The notes below the pieces were generated by a model. It had not been told where the DNA came from, did no database searches, and saw only the letters and a program-made list of their open reading frames with translations. Of a stretch of DNA of 64,000 nucleotides, positions 32,861-40,775 are shown piece by piece (position 1 is the stretch's first letter; the number at the start of each line of letters is the position of its first letter). The DNA comes from Asticcacaulis sp. AND118 (GTDB taxonomy: Bacteria > Pseudomonadota > Alphaproteobacteria > Caulobacterales > Caulobacteraceae), in contig NZ_CP084910.1 of the NCBI RefSeq assembly GCF_020535245.1, positions 2,394,501 through 2,458,500 of the forward strand. The letters run 5' to 3'. A program made the translations under genes and the position numbers.

Positions 32861-34162
32861 ATGACCTCCTCAGCCGAGCCGGGCCGGGGCTTTAAAAGCC
32901 TGTGGCCCCTGATCCTGATCACCAGCCTGTTCTTTTTCTGGGCGGTGGCCAATAATCTCAACGACGTTCTTATCCCGCAATTCAAGAAGGCCTTCGTACT
33001 GACCGACCTGCAATCGGGTCTGGTGCAGTTCGCCTTCTATATGGGTTATTTCCTGCTGGCCCTGCCCGCCGCCTTCGTCATGCGCAAACTGGGCTATAAG
33101 GCAGCCGTAATCACGGGTCTGCTGCTCTACGCCGCCGGCGCGTTTCTCTTTTACCCGGCGGCCGATAATCATCAGTATGTCTGGTTTCTCGGCGGGTTGT
33201 TCGTCATCGCTTCGGGTCTGGCCTTTCTCGAAACCTCGGCCAATCCGCTGATCACCGTGCTGGGTCCGCCGGAAAAGGCGACCTTTCGCCTCAATCTGGC
33301 GCAAAGCTTCAACCCGCTGGGCGCCCTGTCGGGCATCTTCATCGGTCAGCACTTCATCCTGTCGGGTATCGAGCACGACGAAACGGCGCTGGCCGCCATG
33401 GATGAAGCCACACGTCAGGCCTTCTACGTCTCCGAGGTCAAGGCCGTGCAGGGGCCGTATCTGGTCATCGGCTGCGTCGTGCTGCTGTGGGCCCTGCTGG
33501 TTTTTCTGTCGAAATTCCCCACGGCCGCCACGAAAAACGCTCATGAAGAAGCCGGCGACGACATCGGCTTCTTCGCCTCGGTCGGGCAGTTGCTCAAGCG
33601 CCGTGGCTTCATGTTCGGCGTTCTGGCGCAGTTCTTCTATGTCGGTGCTCAGGTCGGCATCTGGAGCTACATGATCCGCTATGCCCAGGCCGAAATGGGG
33701 CTGAGCGACAAGGTGGCGGCGACCTATCTCTACTATACCCTGATCGCCTTCGCCGTCGGCCGTTTTATCGGCACGGGCCTGATGACCAGGGTGCGCCCGA
33801 CGCTGATCCTCGGCCTGTTCGCCGTCATCAATATCGGCCTGATGCTCTATGCGGTCGTCGCCGGCGGCGAGAACGGCCTGTGGGCGCTGGTGGCGTCCAG
33901 CTTCTTCATGTCGATCATGTTCCCCACCATCTTCGCCACCTCGGTCGCGGGGCTCGGCAATCTGACCAAGACCGGCTCGTCGCTGCTGATCATGAGCATC
34001 GTCGGCGGCGCGGTGCTGACGGCGGTGATGGGGTTTGTCTCCGACCACAGCCATATCCGCAACGCCTTCGTGGTGACGGCGGTCTGCTTCGCGGTCATCG
34101 CCCTCTACGCCTTCCGCGCACCCAAGGACGCCGCAGCCGCGCCGGTCATGACAGGGCACTGA
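32861..34162 (+). CDS. fucP: L-fucose:proton symporter
   Basis: A 433-residue major facilitator of the FucP family with twelve predicted helices. The start SLFFFWAVANNLNDVLIPQFKK is the classic FucP signature, followed by SGLAFLETSANPLITVLG and TFRLNLAQSFNPLGAL. It should bring L-fucose into the cell with protons. I chose the ATG at 32861 with GGGAAGAG upstream; further in-frame starts extend a non-membrane lead. It is the first gene of a run with the lactonase (one base apart) and the IclR regulator, all consistent with L-fucose use. The 257-base gap before it holds an inverted CTACCG / CGGTAG pair but no clear operator. Confidence 0.9.
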   Translation: MTSSAEPGRGFKSLWPLILITSLFFFWAVANNLNDVLIPQFKKAFVLTDLQSGLVQFAFYMGYFLLALPAAFVMRKLGYKAAVITGLLLYAAGAFLFYPAADNHQYVWFLGGLFVIASGLAFLETSANPLITVLGPPEKATFRLNLAQSFNPLGALSGIFIGQHFILSGIEHDETALAAMDEATRQAFYVSEVKAVQGPYLVIGCVVLLWALLVFLSKFPTAATKNAHEEAGDDIGFFASVGQLLKRRGFMFGVLAQFFYVGAQVGIWSYMIRYAQAEMGLSDKVAATYLYYTLIAFAVGRFIGTGLMTRVRPTLILGLFAVINIGLMLYAVVAGGENGLWALVASSFFMSIMFPTIFATSVAGLGNLTKTGSSLLIMSIVGGAVLTAVMGFVSDHSHIRNAFVVTAVCFAVIALYAFRAPKDAAAAPVMTGH

Positions 34163-34163
34163 G

Positions 34164-35015
34164 ATGGCGGTGATCGACGCCCATGTTCATCTGTGGCAGG
34201 TCGGGCATAACGGTTTCGAATGGCCGACGCCCGATCTCGAAGCCCTCTATCGTGACTTCGGCCCGCATGATCTGCGCGCCGCGGCGGGTGAGGAACTGAG
34301 CGGCGTGGTGGTCGTGCAATCCCAGCCGTCGGATGCCGACACCCGCTGGTTGCTGGAGGTGGCGGACAGCGACCCGCTCATCCTCGGCGTCGTCGGATGG
34401 ACCGACCTGTCGGCTCCGGATGCCCCGGCGCGCATCAGCGAACTCAGCCGCCATCCGAAACTCAAGGGCCTGCGTCCCATGCTGCAGGGCCTGCCGCGGG
34501 ACGACTGGATCCTGCGGCCGGAGGTGGCTCCGGCGCTGGCGGCGATGCAGGCGGTAGGGCTGGTCTTCGATGCGCTGGTCTTCACCCGGCACCTGAGCGC
34601 CATTGATGAACTGGCCCACCGCTACACGGCCCTGAGCATCGTCATCGACCACGGTGCCAAGCCGCCCATTGCGACGAATCGCGACCGCCCCGAAGAAACG
34701 CTTCTATGGTTCGAGGCGATCACCGCCATCGCGCGCCGCGCCAACGTGCTGTGCAAGCTGTCGGGCCTTCTGACCGAGATGACGGCGGATCAGCTGCAGG
34801 CCGACGCCTCACCCTATATCGCGCACCTGATCGACAGCTTCGGTCCCGACCGGTTGCTGTTCGGTTCCGACTGGCCCGTCGTCCGGTTGCGGCGCGACTG
34901 GCAAGACTGGATACGGTGTGTACATACCCATCTAAACCATTTGACGGCGGGAGAGCGTCACGCCATCCTTGCCGGTAACGCTATAAAAACCTACGGCCTG
35001 CAGGGGGTCCCATGA
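34164..35015 (+). CDS. L-fucono-1,5-lactonase-type amidohydrolase
   Basis: A 283-residue member of the amidohydrolase superfamily (the COG3618 group). It has the N-terminal metal motif DAHVHLW, a lysine/arginine-rich middle (KLKGLRPMLQG), the histidine in VIDHGAKPP and the late FGSDWPV with the catalytic aspartate. COG3618 enzymes include lactonases for L-fuconolactone and similar sugar lactones. It starts one base after the fucP stop, and its own stop overlaps the IclR start by 4 bases. Opening of the L-fucose lactone to L-fuconate is therefore the likely reaction. Confidence 0.85.
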   Translation: MAVIDAHVHLWQVGHNGFEWPTPDLEALYRDFGPHDLRAAAGEELSGVVVVQSQPSDADTRWLLEVADSDPLILGVVGWTDLSAPDAPARISELSRHPKLKGLRPMLQGLPRDDWILRPEVAPALAAMQAVGLVFDALVFTRHLSAIDELAHRYTALSIVIDHGAKPPIATNRDRPEETLLWFEAITAIARRANVLCKLSGLLTEMTADQLQADASPYIAHLIDSFGPDRLLFGSDWPVVRLRRDWQDWIRCVHTHLNHLTAGERHAILAGNAIKTYGLQGVP

Positions 35016-35791
35016 TTATCGACGACACACGTCCTTCGGACAGCGAAAAAGCCATGAAATACCGTGCGCCGGCCCTCGAAAAAGGGTTGGACGTGCTGGA
35101 GCTTCTGGCGGCCAACAAACGGCCCATGACCCTGTCGCAGATCTCGCATCGGCTCGACCGCTCAGTGTCCGAACTGTTCCGCATGGTGCAGGTGCTGGAA
35201 AACCGCGGCTATGTCGCGCAGTCGCAAAAGGGCGACGGGCTGGAACTGACCAATAAGCTGTTCTCGCTGGGCATGAGCCGCGGCCCCAGCCAGAACCTGC
35301 TGGCCTCGGCCCTGCCCCTGATGCAGGCCCTGTCGGAACAGGTACGCCAATCCGTGCATCTGGCCATCGCCTCGGACGACCACATGGTGGTCATCGCCCG
35401 CATCGAGGCCCCCGGCGACCTCGGTTTCTCGGTGCGCGTCGGCTACCAGCGCCAGTTGGTGCAGTCGACCTCCGGCCTCGTGCTCTACGCCTTCCAGCCG
35501 CCCAAGCTGAAGGAGCAAATGAAGCACGCCTTGCGTTCCACCGCCACGGCGCAGGAATGGCAGTTGTTCGAGACCGTCTCCGAACGCGCCCTGCAGCAAG
35601 GCTATGTGCAGGCCAAGAGCGATTTCGTCGACGGCGTGCTCGACGTCTCCTGCCCGGTGATGAACGACACCACCGTCATCGCCGCCATGACCATCCCCTG
35701 GCTCAAGACCCACGGCTGCCTCAGCCTGGAGGATACGGTGGCCAAGCTGAAGGGGGCTTCGGCCGCCCTTTCGCGGACTTTGGGCGGCTAG
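35012..35791 (+). CDS. IclR-family transcriptional regulator
   Basis: A 259-residue IclR-type regulator with an N-terminal winged helix (LEKGLDVLELLAANKRPMT, then SQISHRLDRSVSELFRMVQVLENRGYV) and a C-terminal effector domain (residues about 90-250). It overlaps the lactonase gene by 4 bases and precedes the aldo-keto reductase gene, so it most likely senses L-fucose or a pathway acid and controls this operon. Similar regulators accompany fucose and arabinose oxidation genes in other proteobacteria. Its operator was not identified. Confidence 0.88.
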   Translation: MIIDDTRPSDSEKAMKYRAPALEKGLDVLELLAANKRPMTLSQISHRLDRSVSELFRMVQVLENRGYVAQSQKGDGLELTNKLFSLGMSRGPSQNLLASALPLMQALSEQVRQSVHLAIASDDHMVVIARIEAPGDLGFSVRVGYQRQLVQSTSGLVLYAFQPPKLKEQMKHALRSTATAQEWQLFETVSERALQQGYVQAKSDFVDGVLDVSCPVMNDTTVIAAMTIPWLKTHGCLSLEDTVAKLKGASAALSRTLGG

Positions 35792-35965
35792 TTTTCGGCG
35801 TTTGAAAAGCCTTGCCTGCTGATTTTATGGGCGGAAAGGAAAATGCGCCGGACGCCCGTCAGCACGCCTAAATGATACCTTGCGCGCTTGCGCGGCTTAG
35901 GTGTCGGCTGTAGATATATTTTCATAAGCGATAATCGTTTTTAAAAATGAACAGGGATTTCATGG

Positions 35966-36973
35966 ATGTCTATGACGTCCTCTAACCGTTTAGGCCGGAC
36001 AGAAGTCAGGGTCGGCGCGCTGGGTTTCGGCGCGGCGGCTATCGGCAATCTGTACCGTCCGGTCGAAGATGCTATCGCGATCGCGACACTGAAGGCCGCA
36101 TGGGACGGCGGCATCGGCTATTTCGATACCGCCCCGCGCTATGGTCAGGGCCTGTCCGAACGCCGGATTGGGGCTTTGCCGGCTCAGGCCATTCTCTCGA
36201 CCAAGGTCGGGCGTGTTCTGACCCCGATCGCGCCGCCGCCGCCCGGCACTGAACGCCACGGCTTTGTCGATGGCGACCCGTTCGAGGAGCATTTCGACTA
36301 TTCGTATTCCGGGGTGATGCGGTCGTTCGCCGACAGTCTGAAGCGCCTGAAGCGCGAGCACATCGACATCGCTCTGGTCCACGATCTCGGCACAGAGACG
36401 CACGGCAACGGCAACAACTTCCATCTGGAGACCTTCCTGCGCGGCGGGCTAATGGCCCTGCAAAACCTGAAGGCCCAGGGCCTGATCGGCGCCATCGGGC
36501 TGGGGGTCAATGAGACCGCCATCTGCGACGAAGTCATGGCGCACGCCGATATAGACGCCATCCTGCTGGCCGGGCGCTATACCCTGCTGGAGCAGACGCC
36601 GCTCGACGGCTTTTTCGACCGTTGCGCCGCGCGCGGCGTATCGGTGCTGGCCGCCGCGCCGTTCAATTCCGGCCTGCTGGCCGGCGGCGCGCACTTCAAC
36701 TACGCGACTCCGCCCGCGGAGATCGTCGATCGGGTGCGCCGCATAGAGGCCGTTTGCGCCGAATACGACGTGCCGCTGGCCGCCGCCGCCATCCAGTTCC
36801 CCGGCCATCATCCGGTCGTCGCCAGCACCGTCGTCGGCATGGCCCGCCCGGAAGAGGTTGCGCGCAATCTGAGCCTGTTCAATCACCCCATCCCCGCCGC
36901 CCTGTGGCGCGATCTGAAATCCGCCGGACTGCTGCGCGCCGATGCGCCCGTCGCCGAACCGGCCCGCGTATAG
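35966..36973 (+). CDS. Aldo-keto reductase, L-fucose (D-threo-aldose) 1-dehydrogenase type
   Basis: A 335-residue aldo-keto reductase. The tetrad is visible as aspartate and tyrosine in FDTAPRYGQG, lysine in STKVGR and histidine in LVHDLG. The sequence, including the PYGxG-like FDTAPRYG and the YSYSGVMRSFADSLKRL helix, resembles D-threo-aldose / L-fucose 1-dehydrogenases, which oxidise L-fucose to the lactone. It has AGGGA 8 bases before the ATG (a second ATG two codons on is equally possible). The gap 35792-35965 after IclR is AT-rich near its end and may hold a second promoter for the genes from here to 39256. Confidence 0.8.
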   Translation: MSMTSSNRLGRTEVRVGALGFGAAAIGNLYRPVEDAIAIATLKAAWDGGIGYFDTAPRYGQGLSERRIGALPAQAILSTKVGRVLTPIAPPPPGTERHGFVDGDPFEEHFDYSYSGVMRSFADSLKRLKREHIDIALVHDLGTETHGNGNNFHLETFLRGGLMALQNLKAQGLIGAIGLGVNETAICDEVMAHADIDAILLAGRYTLLEQTPLDGFFDRCAARGVSVLAAAPFNSGLLAGGAHFNYATPPAEIVDRVRRIEAVCAEYDVPLAAAAIQFPGHHPVVASTVVGMARPEEVARNLSLFNHPIPAALWRDLKSAGLLRADAPVAEPARV

Positions 36974-36987
36974 AGTCCCCCATCTCC

Positions 36988-37296
36988 ATGTCCCTGCCCT
37001 CGCCCCTCATCCTCCTGCACCCCGACGACAATGTCGCCGTCTGCCGTCAGGCCATCGCGCCCGGCACCGACGTCCCCGTTGCCGGAGACCTCCTGTCCGT
37101 GCGCGAGCCCATCGAGGTCGGGCACAAGGTGGCGGTGCGCGACCTTAAGGCCGGCGACAAGATCTTCAAATACGGCGCGCCCATCGGCTCGATGATCCGC
37201 GACACGCCGAAAGGCGGCCACGTCCACATGCACAATATGAAAAGCGACTACATTTCGTCCCACACCCGCGAAGCCTCCGGAGGTACGCATGCTTAA
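36988..37296 (+). CDS. SAF-domain small subunit of a UxaA-type dehydratase
   Basis: A 102-residue SAF domain matching the N-terminal part of altronate/galactarate dehydratases (LHPDDNVAVCRQAIAPG, then VGHKVAVRDLKAGDKIFKYG and the histidines of GHVHMHN). In E. coli UxaA this domain is fused to the catalytic part; here it is a separate gene that overlaps the next one by 8 bases. The two probably form one enzyme, and position suggests L-fuconate dehydration. The start follows the previous gene by 14 bases. Confidence 0.85.
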   Translation: MSLPSPLILLHPDDNVAVCRQAIAPGTDVPVAGDLLSVREPIEVGHKVAVRDLKAGDKIFKYGAPIGSMIRDTPKGGHVHMHNMKSDYISSHTREASGGTHA

Positions 37297-38488
37297 GGGC
37301 TATCTGCGTCAGGATGGCCGCAAGGGCATCCGCAACGTCATCGCCGTGGCCTATCTGGTCGAATGCGCCCACCACGTCGCACGCCAGATCGTCAGCAAAT
37401 CCGACGACAGCGAAGTCCATCTGATCGGCTTCCCCGGTTGCTATCCTAACGACTACGCCTTCAAGGTGATGTCGGCGGTGACGACCCATCCCAATGTCGG
37501 TGGCGTACTGCTGATCTCGCTGGGCTGCGAAAGCTTCAACCGCGAGCGCCTGAAGACCGCCATCGAAGCGTCGGGCCGTCCCTGCGAGACTCTGGTTATC
37601 CAGCAATCGGGTGGCACGCTTTCGACCATCCAGAAGGGGCGCGAAGCCGTCGCCCGTCTGCAGGCCATCGCCCATGCGACGCCCAAGGTGGAGATGGAGG
37701 TGTCGGAACTGATCATCGGCACCATCTGCGGCGGCTCGGACGGCACGTCGGGCATCACCGCCAATCCGGCGGTCGGCCGCGCCTTCGACTGGTTCGGCGC
37801 GCAAGGCGCGGCCTGCGTGTTCGAGGAGACCGGCGAACTGGTCGGCTGCGAAACCATTATGGCCAGCCGCGCCGTGACGCCCGAATTGGGCGCGGAACTC
37901 GAAGCCTGCGTGCGAAAAGCCGAAGCCTATTACACCGTCATGGGCTTCGGCTCCTTCGCGCCGGGCAATGCCGAAGGCGGGCTGACGACGCAGGAAGAAA
38001 AGTCGATGGGTGCCTATTCCAAGTCGGGATCCGCGCCCATCTGCGGCATTATAAAGCCCGGCGACGTGCCGCCGACGGGCGGGCTCTATCTGCTCGACGT
38101 GGTGCCGGACGGCGAGCCGCGCTTCGGCTTCCCCAATATTTCCGATAATGCCGAAATCGTCGAACTGATCGCCTGCGGGGCGCACGTGACCCTGTTCACC
38201 ACCGGCCGCGGCAGCGTCGTCGGATCGGCCATCTCACCGGTGATCAAGATTTGCGCCAATCCGGACACCTATCGAAAGCTGAGCGAAGACATGGACATCG
38301 ACGCCGGCAAGATCATGGAAGGCCGCGCGACGCTGGACGAGGTCGGTCAGGAGATTATCGATCGGGTGCTAGACGTCGCCGCCGGCGCGCAGACCAGGTC
38401 CGAGGCCCTGGGGCATCAGGAATTCATCCTGACCTACAAGGCCTTCGATCCGCTCGGCCCGGCGTGTCTGCCGCTGCGTCGCGCCTAA
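37289..38488 (+). CDS. UxaA-family dehydratase large subunit, probably for L-fuconate
   Basis: A 399-residue protein corresponding to the catalytic domain of altronate / galactarate dehydratase. Marks are GYLRQDGRKGIRNVIAVAY, the cysteine-containing GFPGCYPNDYAF, SLGCESFNRERL, GTICGGSDGTSGITANP and FTTGRGSVVGSAISPVIKI. These families use iron or an Fe-S centre bound by conserved cysteines to remove water from sugar acids. In the Xanthomonas pathway an enolase-type L-fuconate dehydratase does this step; here the only dehydratase in the fucose cluster is this UxaA type. The ribosome binding site GGAGG lies 6 bases before the ATG. Confidence 0.85.
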   Translation: MLKGYLRQDGRKGIRNVIAVAYLVECAHHVARQIVSKSDDSEVHLIGFPGCYPNDYAFKVMSAVTTHPNVGGVLLISLGCESFNRERLKTAIEASGRPCETLVIQQSGGTLSTIQKGREAVARLQAIAHATPKVEMEVSELIIGTICGGSDGTSGITANPAVGRAFDWFGAQGAACVFEETGELVGCETIMASRAVTPELGAELEACVRKAEAYYTVMGFGSFAPGNAEGGLTTQEEKSMGAYSKSGSAPICGIIKPGDVPPTGGLYLLDVVPDGEPRFGFPNISDNAEIVELIACGAHVTLFTTGRGSVVGSAISPVIKICANPDTYRKLSEDMDIDAGKIMEGRATLDEVGQEIIDRVLDVAAGAQTRSEALGHQEFILTYKAFDPLGPACLPLRRA

Positions 38489-38518
38489 CACTTCTCCCCG
38501 CACTCAAGAGACCGCACC

Positions 38519-39256
38519 ATGTCACGACTTTCCGGTAAAACCGCCCTGATCACCGCCGCCGGCCAAGGCATCGGCCGCGCCACCGTCGAAGCTTATGTCC
38601 GCGAAGGCGCCACCGTTATCGCCGCCGACATCAATGACGCCAGTCTCGCCGAACTGAGCCGCCTCGATAACGTTATCCCGCGCAAGCTCGACGTCACTGA
38701 GCTTGAAGCCGTCAAGGCCATCGCCGCTGAATTCCCGCAGATTGATATTCTCTATAACTGCGCGGGCTTCGTCCACGCGGGGACCATCCTCGACTGCGAC
38801 GAAAAGGACTGGGAATTTTCCAACGCGCTGAACGTCACGGCGCAGTACCGCCTGATCCGCGCCGTCCTGCCCAATATGATTGCGCGCGGCGGCGGCTCGA
38901 TCATCAACATGTCGTCCATCGCTTCTTCGATCAAGGGCATTCCCAACCGCTTCGCCTACTGCGCCACCAAGGCCGCCGTCATCGGCCTGACCAAGGCCGT
39001 GGCCGCCGATTTCGTGGCTCAGGGCATCCGCTGCAACGCCATCTGCCCCGGTACGGTCGAGACGCCGTCGCTGCTTCAGCGGCTGCATGAGACGGGTGAT
39101 TTCGAAAAGGCCTATGGCGACTTCACCGCGCGTCAGGCCATGGGCCGCTTCGGCAAGCCGGAAGAACTGGCGGCGCTGGCGGTCTATCTGGGGTCGGACG
39201 AGTCGAAGTTCACCACGGGTCACGCCCACGTCATCGACGGCGGCTGGGTCATGTAA
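38519..39256 (+). CDS. SDR, probable 2-keto-3-deoxy-L-fuconate dehydrogenase
   Basis: A 245-residue short-chain dehydrogenase with TAAGQGIG (cofactor loop), N-C-A-G at residues 80-83, and the catalytic S-(x)n-Y-x-x-x-K (MSSIASS, then YCATKAAV). The segment YNCAGFVHAGTILDCDEKDW resembles human DHRS6/BDH2 and the Xanthomonas 2-keto-3-deoxy-L-fuconate dehydrogenase. It would oxidise the dehydratase product to 2,4-diketo-3-deoxy-L-fuconate with NAD+. It lies 30 bases after the dehydratase gene, so the two should be co-transcribed. No diketo-fuconate hydrolase follows it. Confidence 0.8.
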   Translation: MSRLSGKTALITAAGQGIGRATVEAYVREGATVIAADINDASLAELSRLDNVIPRKLDVTELEAVKAIAAEFPQIDILYNCAGFVHAGTILDCDEKDWEFSNALNVTAQYRLIRAVLPNMIARGGGSIINMSSIASSIKGIPNRFAYCATKAAVIGLTKAVAADFVAQGIRCNAICPGTVETPSLLQRLHETGDFEKAYGDFTARQAMGRFGKPEELAALAVYLGSDESKFTTGHAHVIDGGWVM

Positions 39257-39262
39257 GGGAGG

Positions 39263-39375
39263 AACCACGGAAACAACGTTCGGCGCAGCCAAAACACGGA
39301 CATCCCAGACTATACGTGATCGCCCGCGCTCGTTGTTACTCTTGTCTGTCCGTGCTTTCCGTGTTTTCCGTGGTT
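39263..39375. repeat. Imperfect inverted repeat with AACCACGG ends
   Basis: The left end AACCACGGAAA is mirrored by TTTCCGTGGTT. Inside, ACACGGACA is mirrored by TGTCCGTGCTT. It fills the gap between the SDR and the cupin gene. Similar ACCACGGAAA elements occur between genes in various bacteria. It may form a stem-loop at the end of the fucose transcript. Confidence 0.6.
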
Positions 39376-39396
39376 AAATAAAACCGGAGGAAACCC

Positions 39397-39822
39397 ATGC
39401 GCCTGATATTCGCCGTTGCGCTTATCGCCCTGCCCTCGCTTGCCCTCGGAGCCCCGCCCGTGAACCAGCCTATGGTAGTCATCGACGAAAAGGACACCAT
39501 CGTCGAGCAGCCCACGCCGCACGGCAATATCGGCATGTCCACCGCCTATCGTATCAGCGACAAGGCCCCTCAGCGCGCCATGGAATTCCGCAAGCGCACC
39601 CTGCATATTGGCTCGGCCATCGGCATCCATCCCATCGACCACGACGAGGTCTATTACGTCGTTTCGGGTACGGGTCTTGTCGAATCCGACGGCGTGACAC
39701 AAACGCTAACCACCGGCATGACCGCCTATCTGTACGAAGGCGCGCAGGTCGGTATCAAGCAGGTCGGCGACGAGCCCCTGACGATCATCGTTTCCTACCC
39801 GCTCAAGGCGAGAACGAAATAG
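39397..39822 (+). CDS. Small secreted cupin-domain protein
   Basis: A 141-residue protein with signal peptide MRLIFAVALIALPSLALGA and a single cupin fold. The metal-site histidine and glutamate appear in HPIDHDEVYYVVSGTG, followed by the second strand motif G-x-x-x-x-L-Y-E-G. Cupins bind sugars or metals, and periplasmic ones may bind or isomerise sugars. It sits between the fucose genes and the convergent aldose epimerase, so a role in sugar handling is plausible. The substrate is unknown. Its ribosome binding site is CCGGAGG. Confidence 0.7.
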   Translation: MRLIFAVALIALPSLALGAPPVNQPMVVIDEKDTIVEQPTPHGNIGMSTAYRISDKAPQRAMEFRKRTLHIGSAIGIHPIDHDEVYYVVSGTGLVESDGVTQTLTTGMTAYLYEGAQVGIKQVGDEPLTIIVSYPLKARTK

Positions 39823-39823
39823 A

Positions 39824-40687
39824 TTAGCTGTGCAGGCTGATATCCATCCAGATCAGCGCCACATCACCGGGCTTCAGACAGCGCAGGCCCGAATTGGCAT
39901 GGTTGAACGGGTCGGGCATATGATTGACCGGCTCGGCGCAGAAGAAGTCCTCGCCCGGCGGCACATAGATGTGCAGCCAGTGGCAGTCCGGTGAGGCGCG
40001 CAGGGTCAGCAGCGGCGTACCGTCCTCATAGACATCCGCCCGGCCCATAAACCCGCTGTGACAGTGGTCGATAAGCACGGAGTCGCTGACGAAATCGCCC
40101 AGCGGCCAGTCTTTGCGCCATAGGCCCGCCTGCCATTCGGTCGGCAGGCAGTCCTGATCCGCCATCCATACGCCGTCCACCTGGGCCTTGAGCCGCGTCT
40201 GCGGCGTGCGGTTGAAATAGGGATGAAAGCCCAGCCCCGCCGGCATGGCCGTGGCGCTGAGGTTCTTGACGCTCAGCCACACCCGCAGGCCTGCAGGCCG
40301 CAGTTCGAACACCTGACGCGCCTCGTATTCCCACGGCCATTCATCGGCCTTATGGCGGAAGGTCAGCACGGCGCGAGACGGCGACTGCTCGGCCACCTTC
40401 CAGCGCGCGCGCCAGCCCTGACCGTGCAGGGTATGCGGATGGTCGCCCAGATTGGGCTTCATCTTCACCTTCTGCGTCCCGACGGCGAACGTCCCGTCCT
40501 TTATGCGGTTGCAGAAGGGCACCAGCGGGAAGGAAGCGGTTTCCAACACGTCGCGCGGTTCGTCCGGCGTGCGGCGCATATAGTCGCGCCCCTTGTGCAG
40601 CAGACGGCCGATGGCCCCGCCCACGTCGGGGTGCAGCTCAAGCGCGGTATCGCGCGCCGTCAGGGTCAGCGTAGAGAGGTCGATCAT
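39824..40687 (-). CDS. Aldose 1-epimerase (mutarotase)
   Basis: A 287-residue galactose mutarotase-like enzyme. It has the N-terminal beta region (LELHPDVGGAIGRLL), the segment FCNRIKDG, the catalytic-site histidine in HTLHGQGW, a second histidine in GLGFHPYFNRT and a late glutamate-containing FFCAEPVNHM. It interconverts alpha and beta anomers of aldoses, which speeds anomer-specific 1-dehydrogenases. It is the last gene of the minus-strand xyl run, 88 bases after the transporter. Gene symbol galM would be usual, though its sugar here may be xylose, galactose or fucose. Confidence 0.85.
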   Translation of the reverse strand: MIDLSTLTLTARDTALELHPDVGGAIGRLLHKGRDYMRRTPDEPRDVLETASFPLVPFCNRIKDGTFAVGTQKVKMKPNLGDHPHTLHGQGWRARWKVAEQSPSRAVLTFRHKADEWPWEYEARQVFELRPAGLRVWLSVKNLSATAMPAGLGFHPYFNRTPQTRLKAQVDGVWMADQDCLPTEWQAGLWRKDWPLGDFVSDSVLIDHCHSGFMGRADVYEDGTPLLTLRASPDCHWLHIYVPPGEDFFCAEPVNHMPDPFNHANSGLRCLKPGDVALIWMDISLHS

Positions 40688-40775
40688 GAGGCATTTCCAC
40701 GTTTGTTATGATTACAGACGCAAACGGCGGAGCCTGATCGAAGCCCCGCCGCTATTTACGCTGATAAAGCCAAGC

